Assembly: GCA_017394475.1 (NCBI GenBank) | Contig: JAFPYQ010000115.1 | Span: 1 to 6,939, forward strand | Reading direction: 5' to 3' | Source: Oscillospiraceae bacterium | GTDB lineage: Bacteria; Bacillota; Clostridia; Oscillospirales; Ruminococcaceae | Length of the DNA stretch: 6,939 bases | Part shown: piece after piece, positions 1 to 5,977 of the stretch | How positions within the stretch are numbered: position 1 is the stretch's first letter | Layout of the letters: each line of letters starts with the position of its first letter | The notes under the pieces: generated by a model | What the model saw: only the letters and a program-made list of their open reading frames with translations | Databases searched by the model: none | What the model was told of the DNA's origin: nothing | Translations under genes and position numbers: made by a program

Positions 1-1042
1 GGATTCCGAGGATATCCAGGAATGTGTAGAGGGCTTTGTTTCAAGAGTGTTCAAGGAAGTTCTTTCCGTGGATGTTCCCCTGCCCCTCCCCCGCCTCACC
101 TTCAAGGATGCTATGGAGCGCTACGGTTCGGATAAGCCCGACACTCGCTTCGGCTTTGAGATAACAGATATATCCGAAACAGTAAAGGATATTGATTTCG
201 TTGTGTTCAAGGATGCTCTTGCAAACGGCGGCTCTGTCCGTGCGATAAATGTAAAGGGCGGTGCGGCTGTTTACACCCGCAAGGAGATAGACAAGCTGGT
301 AGAACACGCAAAGGGCATCGGCGCAAAGGGCCTTGCATACATCCGCTGGGCAGATGAACCCAACTGCTCCTTCAAGAAATTCCTGGGCGAGGGCGATCTT
401 GAAAAGATACTCGCTTCAATGGATGCCGAAAACGGCGACCTGGTACTCATCTGTGCGGACAAGACTAAGACAGTCCTCTCCGTACTGGGTGCTCTCCGTC
501 TTATCTGTGCCAAGAAACTGGATGTGATAGATGACAGCAAGTACAACTTCCTCTGGATAACAGAGATGCCCTTCTTTGAATTTGATGATGAGAACAATAC
601 CTGGGTAGCAGCTCACCATCCCTTCACTATGCCTATGGAGGAATGTCTGGACATCCTGGAGAGCGATCCTGCAAATGTCCGTGCAAAGGCATGGGACCTC
701 GTGCTCAACGGCACCGAGCTTTCAAGCGGCTCTATGCGTATAACCGATTACGAGCTGCAGCAGAAGATGTTCTCCGCACTGGGTCTCACCGATGAGGAGA
801 TAGCTGCAAAATTCGGCTTCCTTGTGGATGCATACCGTTACGGTGCGCCTCCTCACGGCGGTATGGGCATCGGTCTTGACCGTCTTGCCATGATAATCTG
901 CAACGCACAGTCACTGCGCGATGTTACCGCATTCCCGAAGGTACAGAACGCATCCGAGCTCATGTCGGGCTGCCCCTCTCCTGTGGATAAGGAGAACCTT
1001 GATGTGCTGGGCATATCCGTGAAGGAAACGCCCGCAGAGTGA
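1..1042 (+). CDS. aspS: Aspartyl-tRNA synthetase, 5'-truncated by the window edge
   Basis: This class II aminoacyl-tRNA synthetase charges tRNA(Asp) with aspartate in the cytoplasm. The frame is open from base 2, giving 346 residues before TGA at 1040-1042. Bacterial AspRS is usually about 590 residues, so roughly 240 N-terminal residues (anticodon-binding OB domain, motif 1 and motif 2) lie outside the window. Visible landmarks in order are ERYGSDKPDTRF just before the bacterial GAD insertion domain (about bases 150-540), WITEMPFFE, AAHHPFTMP, NGTELSSGSMRI, and class II motif 3, GGMGIGLDR, at 857-883 with its ATP-binding arginine at 881-883. The C-terminal block RDVTAFPKVQNASELMSG is typical of bacterial AspRS. 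The usual NGxE-GGGS segment reads SSGS here. GTG at 47 is an internal valine codon, not the start. Arginine codons are almost all CGC or CGT, as expected for a highly expressed gene. The identification is very secure. Confidence 0.97.
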   Translation, partial: DSEDIQECVEGFVSRVFKEVLSVDVPLPLPRLTFKDAMERYGSDKPDTRFGFEITDISETVKDIDFVVFKDALANGGSVRAINVKGGAAVYTRKEIDKLVEHAKGIGAKGLAYIRWADEPNCSFKKFLGEGDLEKILASMDAENGDLVLICADKTKTVLSVLGALRLICAKKLDVIDDSKYNFLWITEMPFFEFDDENNTWVAAHHPFTMPMEECLDILESDPANVRAKAWDLVLNGTELSSGSMRITDYELQQKMFSALGLTDEEIAAKFGFLVDAYRYGAPPHGGMGIGLDRLAMIICNAQSLRDVTAFPKVQNASELMSGCPSPVDKENLDVLGISVKETPAE

Positions 1043-1088
1043 GCCTGTGAAGCTGTGAAACTTTAATAATGCTCCCTGCCCGATAAAC

Positions 1089-1097
1089 GAGGTGATC
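1089..1097 (+). promoter_or_regulatory. Strong ribosome binding site that fixes the next start at 1101
   Basis: GAGGTGATC is a perfect nine-base match to the complement of the 16S rRNA 3' end (AGGAGGTGATC). It sits just upstream of ATG at 1101. A GTG codon at 1092 is in frame with the gene but lies inside this site, so it cannot be the start served by it. The start is therefore 1101, nine bases shorter than the longest frame. Confidence 0.85.
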
Positions 1098-1100
1098 ATA

Positions 1101-1532
1101 ATGAGCAGTTCCAACGATAAAAGGATAAATATCGCCGCGCTTTCGCTGGTGATACTTTCTGCTGCCGTCCTTCTGCGGCACACCGCAAAGGACTATCCCG
1201 TAAAGGTGCAATGCAAGTGGGCTGCACAGATGATCGCCGACAAGCTGCGCAACGAGACAGGAAAGGTTCGCATACTGCAGAATGATGAGATGTTCATCTA
1301 CCGCGGTCAGGGAGTATTTGAATACAGGTTCAGCATAAGGAACGGACTGCTGTGCCGTTATCCCAAATCATCCAGGGATACGGTACCCCGCCCTCTGGTG
1401 CTGCTGAAAGTCCCCTATATCAATGTATACAGGACGGATATGTACACCTATTCCATCAACGTGGGCGGGTATGCAGAACGCACGGTAACGGTCAGGAAGA
1501 CCGCAGATGTGCAGATAGAAATGGTAAAATAA
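1101..1532 (+). CDS. Small single-pass membrane protein of unknown function (143 aa)
   Basis: I do not recognise a named family. The N-terminus (MSSSNDKR) is short and charged, followed by one hydrophobic helix at about residues 9-25 (INIAALSLVILSAAVLL). The remaining 118 or so residues would then be extracytoplasmic. Directly after the membrane segment comes a probable amphipathic helix (about 38-52), then alternating beta-like stretches: KVRILQNDEMFIYRG, FEYRFSIRNGLLCRY, LVLLKVPYINVYRTD and a charged C-terminus. This helix-then-strands order resembles minor pseudopilins of the ComGF/GspJ type, but no prepilin peptidase site (G before FTLxE) is present, so that is only a structural suggestion. 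There is no lipobox and no obvious signal peptidase I site. The start is fixed by the site at 1089-1097. It lies 58 nt after aspS and 39 nt before the secreted serine hydrolase, so a joint envelope role is possible. AGG codons are common here, unlike in aspS. Confidence 0.85.
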   Translation: MSSSNDKRINIAALSLVILSAAVLLRHTAKDYPVKVQCKWAAQMIADKLRNETGKVRILQNDEMFIYRGQGVFEYRFSIRNGLLCRYPKSSRDTVPRPLVLLKVPYINVYRTDMYTYSINVGGYAERTVTVRKTADVQIEMVK

Positions 1533-1533
1533 C

Positions 1534-1575
1534 ATGGGGAACACCCCGGTAAGAGATAAAGTGAAGAGAGAATGA
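1534..1575 (+). other. Possible 13-codon mini-ORF coupled to the hydrolase start
   Basis: An ATG one base after the preceding TAA opens a 13-residue frame (MGNTPVRDKVKRE). Its TGA (1573-1575) overlaps the hydrolase ATG as ATGA. It has no ribosome binding site of its own, so translation could only come from reinitiation after the upstream gene. The hydrolase itself has only a weak, close GAAGAG at 1563-1568. A short GC hairpin (GGGG 1536-1539 with CCCC 1544-1547, loop AACA) lies inside. This may be chance. Confidence 0.2.
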
Positions 1576-3314
1576 AAAGGGACAAGACCGCTATACTGGC
1601 AGCCATCCTGTGCACGATGACTGTCTTTGCACCTGTGTCCGCAGACAGCAGATGCATATCGCAGGCAGTGATAAAAACTGCAGGCGCTCAGAACTATGCA
1701 AGATCAAGGGATATATCAAAGGCTGATATAACTCTTTCAGATACATCATTCAGCTACACCGGCAGCGAGATAAAGCCGTCGGTGACAGTCATACTCAATT
1801 ATGAGGAGCTTGTGGAAGGCAAGGACTACAGGCTCATATATTCAGACAATATCGAACAGGGAACGGCATCCGTGACCATAAGGGGAAAGGCAAGGTACAG
1901 AGGGACTGCAAAAGTGACCTTTGAGATAACCCCGGCAGCCCCGGATGAAATAGAGCACCTTAAAGCCACGGGCATGACCTCATCGGGGTACACCCTGCGC
2001 TGGAGCAAAGCGGAAAATGCCGCCTCCTACAATGTGTACCGCATGAACAGCAAGGGGCAGTGGAAGCTCTACCGCAGGACAGACAAGACCTCTCTGGAAA
2101 TATCCGGTGAGAAGCCCGGCAAAAAGGCGATGTTCAGAGTATGCCCCGTATCTGCTTCGGGAGAAAAGGGAAAGTCCATCACAGGCAGGTTCTCCACCAA
2201 GCCCGATATGGTGAAGGCTCTCACCGTTTCCTCGGACAATATCAAAAACGAGCTGCATTTTTCCTGGGACAAGGTATCGGATGCGGATAATTACCAGATA
2301 TTCTGGTCGGATAAGCAGAATGGATCATACAGGCTTTTCCGAGAAATAAGCGGCAAGGATACATCCGTTTCCGTCAGCCGTTCCCTTCTGCCTGAGTCGG
2401 AAAAGATATGGTTTTCCGTCAGGGCTGTGAATAATGTCACGGGAGGCAGTGTAAAGGGCGTGCTGTGCTCTCCCAAAACACCTGTCACCAACGGGATAAA
2501 GCAGATAAACGACGTGCTTTCGGGATATAAGAATTCAAAGAGCCTTACTGTCCTCAATGGTCAGGGATTCTCCCTCACTCCCGACCAGAGCTCCCGTCTT
2601 ATGTATCAGCTCACCTATCTCGGAGGAGATACGGGCTACCTGCTCTATGACATAGACAGCGGCAGAGCCGTTGCCTACAATGCGGACACCTATTTCAACA
2701 CCGCAAGCACGGTAAAGCTGCCCTATACCTTCTATTCCTTCAGGCAGATGGACAAGAGCGATACCATCACCCCGGACACTTATATCACACTTTATGCCGA
2801 GGACAAGCACGGCGGCTCGGGAGTGCTGCAGTACCGACAGACAGGCACTCAGTACACTATCCGCAATGTGATAGAGCATATCGGCAAATACAGCGACAAT
2901 ACAGGCTATTATATGATGCAGCACACCTTTGGCTTTGACGGCTACCGCAGCTATATCGCGAGCCTGGGAGCTACGCCCAATGTTACTCCCACAAGACGCT
3001 GGGGCGTGGTGAGCGCCTGCGACAGTGCAAGAGAACTGGTGGATATGTGGGATTATCTCAACAACGGCAAATACCGCGATCTTGCAAAGCAAGTATTCTC
3101 TACCACCTGTGCCGCTGATTTCAGGGCCGTTCTTGGCAAGAAATACACCGTTTACGAAAAGAGCGGCTGGACCAATGTGATGTACAACGAAACTGCTCTT
3201 GTAGAGGCAGAGCATCCCTACATCATAATCTGCCACTCCAACAGGCGCAGCGCCGCAAGGATGAACAACGTGGCACTCATCTCCGAGGAGATACACAACG
3301 CCATGTATCAGTAA
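1572..3314 (+). CDS. Secreted Ig-like/FN3 protein with class A beta-lactamase-like serine hydrolase domain
   Basis: The protein has 580 residues. A signal peptide covers residues 1-24 (MKRDK, then a hydrophobic core, then a VSA cleavage site before D25). Residues about 49-121 form an Ig-like surface module (YTGSEIKPSVTV, EGKDYRLIYSDN, GTASVTIRGKARYRGTAKVTFEI). Two fibronectin III modules follow at about 124-207 and 211-302. The catalytic domain spans about 330-580. It shows the three hallmarks of the penicillin-recognising serine hydrolase fold: STVK with nucleophile S379 and K382 (2706-2717), SDN at 441-443 (from 2892), and KSG at 530-532 (from 3159). GGSGVLQY before the SDN helix also fits the PF13354-type family. 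The omega loop reads RRWG (476-478 is RWG) where class A beta-lactamases read RWE with the deacylating Glu166, so true beta-lactamase activity is doubtful. A role on peptidoglycan or another envelope substrate is inferred. There is no LPXTG, dockerin or C-terminal anchor, so it is probably released or held through FN3 contacts. The start is the first possible one, as TAA at 1557-1559 closes the frame upstream. Confidence 0.9.
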   Translation: MKRDKTAILAAILCTMTVFAPVSADSRCISQAVIKTAGAQNYARSRDISKADITLSDTSFSYTGSEIKPSVTVILNYEELVEGKDYRLIYSDNIEQGTASVTIRGKARYRGTAKVTFEITPAAPDEIEHLKATGMTSSGYTLRWSKAENAASYNVYRMNSKGQWKLYRRTDKTSLEISGEKPGKKAMFRVCPVSASGEKGKSITGRFSTKPDMVKALTVSSDNIKNELHFSWDKVSDADNYQIFWSDKQNGSYRLFREISGKDTSVSVSRSLLPESEKIWFSVRAVNNVTGGSVKGVLCSPKTPVTNGIKQINDVLSGYKNSKSLTVLNGQGFSLTPDQSSRLMYQLTYLGGDTGYLLYDIDSGRAVAYNADTYFNTASTVKLPYTFYSFRQMDKSDTITPDTYITLYAEDKHGGSGVLQYRQTGTQYTIRNVIEHIGKYSDNTGYYMMQHTFGFDGYRSYIASLGATPNVTPTRRWGVVSACDSARELVDMWDYLNNGKYRDLAKQVFSTTCAADFRAVLGKKYTVYEKSGWTNVMYNETALVEAEHPYIIICHSNRRSAARMNNVALISEEIHNAMYQ

Positions 3315-3328
3315 ACCGCAGCTATACA

Positions 3329-3346
3329 GGTCATAACGATATGACT
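3329..3346 (+). other. Hairpin abutting the CPBP ribosome binding site
   Basis: GTCATA (3330-3335) and TATGAC (3340-3345) form a perfect six-base-pair stem with loop ACGA, plus a possible G-U pair at 3329/3346. The 3' arm ends directly before the AAGGAG site at 3347-3352. There is no U-tract, so it is not a terminator. It could modulate ribosome access, which is inference. Confidence 0.4.
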
Positions 3347-3352
3347 AAGGAG
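3347..3352 (+). promoter_or_regulatory. Ribosome binding site supporting a TTG start
   Basis: AAGGAG lies eight bases upstream of TTG at 3361. No in-frame ATG exists near it, and the first in-frame ATG codons downstream fall inside the first membrane helix. TTG is therefore the best start. Confidence 0.8.
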
Positions 3353-3360
3353 CGATCGTA

Positions 3361-4437
3361 TTGAACAATTACCCCAATTACCCGAACTATAACGGATATA
3401 GTCCCGACATTGCATATCAGGGCTATGCTGCCGTACAGACCGACAGCAGACCCATAGTGCCCGACCCTGTGGAGAAAAAGAACATCAAGAAGCACCTGGC
3501 GGGCACATTCACATTTGCCCTGCTGCATAATGCGGGCTCGTTCGTTCTGGCTCTCGTGGCTTTTACCATGCTGACTGTCATGGGCTATGAGTTCAGGACT
3601 ACAGCAGACGGCACGGATATAGTGGACTGGGTATACGGACTGGCAGGGACGCTCCCGTCTATCATCATGTGTACCGTTCTTTTCATATCCGACAAGAGCA
3701 TCAACAAGTACAGGCTCGATGACTATGTCCGCACGGACAAGCTGTCACCTTCCTTCTTAGTGGGATTTCTATGTGTTCTTGGCGCGGGATATCTGGCATG
3801 TATACTCATACAGTCGGGTGTCATGTCCCTTTTCGCACTTTTTGACTACTCCCCTCTTTCCGAGGACTACTATACCGAAACAGACCTTACTCCCGCCTAT
3901 CTTGCCCAGGAATTCCTCACAGCAGTCATACTGGCGCCTATATGTGAGGAGATAATGTACAGGGGCGTTATCATGCGCCGCCTTTCAAATGTGTCCCAGA
4001 CCTATGCCATCTTTGTTTCGGCATTCTTCTTCGGGGCTATGCACGGGAATCTCCTGCAGCTCATACTGGGCTTTGTCATAGGTGTCATTTTCGCCTATGC
4101 CGATCTTAAGGCAAATTCCCTGATACCCTCCATCATAGGTCACATGCTTGTAAACTTAACTGCCACCAGCAGCAGCTTCTTTGAATATTTCTTCAACAAG
4201 GATGTGGCTGACACCGCATTCATGATAACCGTCATCGTATGGGGAGTTATAGGCATCATCGCGCTGCTCATCATGATATTCAGCGGAAAGATAAAGATAC
4301 CTCAGAACCTCAAATACCACAAGAACCGCACGACACCCATCGCACTGACCTGCATATCATTCTATCTGAATCTTGTGCTGTACATCATATTCATAATAAA
4401 GGCAATGGGTCCGCTGACGGAAAAGATGAAAGACTGA
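3361..4437 (+). CDS. CPBP (Abi/CaaX-protease-like) intramembrane metalloprotease
   Basis: This 358-residue polytopic membrane protein belongs to the CPBP/Abi family (PF02517-type), related to Rce1 prenyl-protein proteases. In bacteria such proteins act in regulated proteolysis, bacteriocin self-immunity or surface protein handling; the substrate here is unknown. The catalytic motifs are complete: EExxxR at E196-E197-IMY-R201 (from 3946), FxxxH at F224-GAM-H228, and HxxxN at H261-MLV-N265. About eight hydrophobic segments are visible, at roughly 50-75, 88-110, 131-160, 180-194, 212-248, 252-270, 284-307 and 326-347. The first 45 or so residues are a soluble Asn/Tyr/Pro-rich tail with a short NYP repeat (NNYPNYPNYNGY), presumably cytoplasmic. 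The gene begins with TTG served by AAGGAG at 3347-3352. It ends 5 nt before rsgA, so the two are almost certainly cotranscribed. No bacteriocin precursor is seen nearby, so an immunity role has no support from context. Confidence 0.93.
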   Translation: MNNYPNYPNYNGYSPDIAYQGYAAVQTDSRPIVPDPVEKKNIKKHLAGTFTFALLHNAGSFVLALVAFTMLTVMGYEFRTTADGTDIVDWVYGLAGTLPSIIMCTVLFISDKSINKYRLDDYVRTDKLSPSFLVGFLCVLGAGYLACILIQSGVMSLFALFDYSPLSEDYYTETDLTPAYLAQEFLTAVILAPICEEIMYRGVIMRRLSNVSQTYAIFVSAFFFGAMHGNLLQLILGFVIGVIFAYADLKANSLIPSIIGHMLVNLTATSSSFFEYFFNKDVADTAFMITVIVWGVIGIIALLIMIFSGKIKIPQNLKYHKNRTTPIALTCISFYLNLVLYIIFIIKAMGPLTEKMKD

Positions 4438-4442
4438 GGACT

Positions 4443-5297
4443 ATGCAGGGACTTATAATGGACTGCCTGGGCGGGCAGTATACTGTTGAATGTGACAGTG
4501 AGCTGTATATATGCAAGGCAAGGGGAGTTTTCCGCAACAAGGACATCACCCCCTGCACCGGGGACAGATGCGAATTTTCCGATGGCGTGATAACGGATAT
4601 CCTGCCGCGGAAAAACCATATCATCCGCCCGCCTCTTGCAAATATCGATGTGATGGTATTCGTGGTATCCACCTGTGAACCATCTCCCAATCTGCTGCTG
4701 CTCGATAAATTCATAGCAGTCTGTGAGTATATGGATATCACCCCTGTGGTGGCGCTCACAAAGAACGACCTTGCCACCAATGAGGCTATACCCGATATCT
4801 ACCGCAGCATAGGCATAGATGTGATAGTCAGCAACCGCGAGGACAGGGAGAGCATCGCCCCGCTCATATCCATGATAGAGGGGAAGATATGCGCTTTTAC
4901 GGGGAATACGGGCGTAGGCAAATCCACCTTGCTCAATTTCCTTTCCCCCGACCTTGAATTGGAGACCGCACACATAAGCCGCAAGCTGGGGCGCGGCAGG
5001 CACACCACCCGCGTTTCAAGGCTCTATTCGCTTTTCGGCGGTTATGTGGCTGACACACCCGGATTTTCATCCTTTGATACCGACAGGTATATCCTGATCC
5101 CGCAGGATAAGATACAATACTGCTTCCGCGAATTTGACGGATATATCGGGAAATGCAGGTTTTCCGACTGCAGCCACTGCAAGGAACAGGGCTGTGCGGT
5201 ATCCGGAGCCGCATCAGAGGGTGCAATACCCCGCTCCCGCTATGACAGCTATCTGCAGATGATGGATGAAGCCAGGAGCCGTAAATTATACAAATGA
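4443..5297 (+). CDS. rsgA: Ribosome small subunit-dependent GTPase RsgA
   Basis: RsgA (YjeQ, or CpgA/YloQ in Bacillus) is a circularly permuted GTPase that checks and helps mature the 30S subunit. The protein has 284 residues, slightly shorter than typical. An N-terminal OB-fold covers about 1-60 (GLIMDCLGGQYTVE, then KARGVFR and GDR). The GTPase motifs appear in the permuted order expected for this family: G4 TKND at 106-109, G1 GNTGVGKS at 154-161 (from 4902), G2 region GRGRHTTR at 183-190, and G3 DTPGF at 204-208. The C-terminal zinc motif is complete: C238, C243, H245 and C251. The start at 4443 fits the conserved opening of the family; TGAGGA at 4435-4440 is a close ribosome binding site overlapping the CPBP stop. 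ATG at 4458, preceded by CAGGG at 4446-4450, is an in-frame alternative but would remove conserved residues. The open frame continues upstream to 4239 inside the CPBP gene; that part is not coding. The 3' end overlaps thiN by 4 nt. Confidence 0.96.
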   Translation: MQGLIMDCLGGQYTVECDSELYICKARGVFRNKDITPCTGDRCEFSDGVITDILPRKNHIIRPPLANIDVMVFVVSTCEPSPNLLLLDKFIAVCEYMDITPVVALTKNDLATNEAIPDIYRSIGIDVIVSNREDRESIAPLISMIEGKICAFTGNTGVGKSTLLNFLSPDLELETAHISRKLGRGRHTTRVSRLYSLFGGYVADTPGFSSFDTDRYILIPQDKIQYCFREFDGYIGKCRFSDCSHCKEQGCAVSGAASEGAIPRSRYDSYLQMMDEARSRKLYK

Positions 5298-5929
5298 AGA
5301 AATGTATCATAGCAGGCGGGGGAGACCCATGCCTGATACCACATAAAGATGCACTTTACATCGCAGCGGACAGAGGTCTTGTGCTGCTGCGCGGCAATGG
5401 CATCGAACCGGACCTTGTCATCGGGGATTTTGACAGCACCTCATACCCGCAGGATATCTCGCCCGAAAGGATATTAAAGCTTCCTGTGGAAAAGGATGAC
5501 ACCGATACCATGTATGCGGTGAAGGAAGCCCTCTCCATGGGCTGCGATGATATCGAACTGTACGGCTGCACAGGCGGCAGGCTCTCGCACACCATCGCCA
5601 ATATCCAGACATTGAGGTACATCCGGGAACACGGCGCATCCGGGCGCATCATATCAGATGACAGCGTTGTCATGCTCATTTCATCCGGAGAGATCCGCAC
5701 TTTCCCACAGCACTCGGAGTCGGATATACTCTCCGTTTTTGCACAGAACAGGGCTCAGGTGGAAATACACGGCTGCCTTTACAGCGGCAGATATGAACTT
5801 GACTGCACATTCCCCCTGGGAGTGAGCAACAGGATAACGGATAAAGAAGCTGTGATCCATTCGGAAAGCGGAGAACTGCTTGTAATACATGAATTCCATG
5901 ATACAAGCGATCTTTTACATAAATGCTGA
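5294..5929 (+). CDS. thiN: Thiamine pyrophosphokinase
   Basis: This cytoplasmic enzyme transfers pyrophosphate from ATP to thiamine, making thiamine diphosphate, and is used mainly with salvaged thiamine. The protein has 211 residues, normal for bacterial ThiN. Family motifs in order are AADRG at 24-28, GDFDS at 44-48 (metal-binding aspartates), EKDDTD at 66-71, GCTGGRLSHTIANI at 91-104, and GVSN at 176-179 in the C-terminal thiamine-binding beta domain. One oddity is Ser98 in GGRLSH, where the usual form is GGRLDH. Start ATG 5294 overlaps the rsgA stop as ATGA, a classic translational coupling junction. An AGGAG at 5274-5278 is 15 nt away, rather far. rsgA and thiN also lie close together in Bacillus subtilis, but with rpe between them; rpe is missing here. 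No TPP riboswitch precedes it, which fits a mid-operon position. Confidence 0.94.
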   Translation: MKKCIIAGGGDPCLIPHKDALYIAADRGLVLLRGNGIEPDLVIGDFDSTSYPQDISPERILKLPVEKDDTDTMYAVKEALSMGCDDIELYGCTGGRLSHTIANIQTLRYIREHGASGRIISDDSVVMLISSGEIRTFPQHSESDILSVFAQNRAQVEIHGCLYSGRYELDCTFPLGVSNRITDKEAVIHSESGELLVIHEFHDTSDLLHKC

Positions 5930-5942
5930 CGTTTTTGCGTCA
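5927..5942 (+). other. Hairpin overlapping the thiN stop codon
   Basis: TGACG (5927-5931) and CGTCA (5938-5942) are perfect inverted arms around TTTTTG; a T-G pair can extend the stem to six with a TTTT loop. The first three bases are the thiN stop codon. The downstream arm is followed by CACGACAAGG, so there is no U-tract and it is not an intrinsic terminator. It may be an intercistronic mRNA structure or a DNA operator (inference). Confidence 0.4.
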
Positions 5943-5964
5943 CGACAAGGGAAACACAGGCTAC

Positions 5965-5970
5965 AGGAGG
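5965..5970 (+). promoter_or_regulatory. Consensus ribosome binding site for the LCP-like gene
   Basis: AGGAGG lies seven bases upstream of ATG 5978, the ideal arrangement. It fixes the start and indicates efficient initiation independent of thiN translation. Confidence 0.85.
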
Positions 5971-5977
5971 CTTCGCA

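Noticed and set aside
1045..1059. Tandem CTGTGAA repeat (1045-1051 and 1053-1059)
   Set aside because: Two seven-base copies in a short spacer are too little to support a functional repeat.
1042..1100. Possible promoter with AATAAT (1065-1070) as -10
   Set aside because: No acceptable -35 lies 16-18 nt upstream; bases 1042-1047 read AGCCTG. Continuation of the aspS transcript is simpler, although an internal start cannot be excluded.
2535..3296. A 253-codon open frame on the minus strand opposite the hydrolase catalytic domain
   Set aside because: It lies antisense to a domain with clear catalytic motifs and its product has no recognisable family features. Codon bias on the + strand, with few TTA, CTA or TCA codons in register, explains the absence of stops.
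3361..4437. CPBP protein as a bacteriocin immunity protein
   Set aside because: No small precursor with a double-glycine leader, ABC transporter or modification enzyme is present in the window; motifs alone only support a CPBP protease.
4239..4442. N-terminal extension of RsgA upstream of 4443
   Set aside because: This stretch is out-of-frame reading of the CPBP gene. The conserved RsgA opening begins at the ATG at 4443.
4362..5003. A 213-codon minus-strand open frame across the CPBP/rsgA junction
   Set aside because: It is antisense to the CPBP C-terminus and to rsgA, which carries all GTPase motifs. No domain or good start context was seen.
5250..5294. TPP riboswitch controlling thiN
   Set aside because: thiN overlaps rsgA by 4 nt and there is no non-coding leader that could hold a riboswitch.
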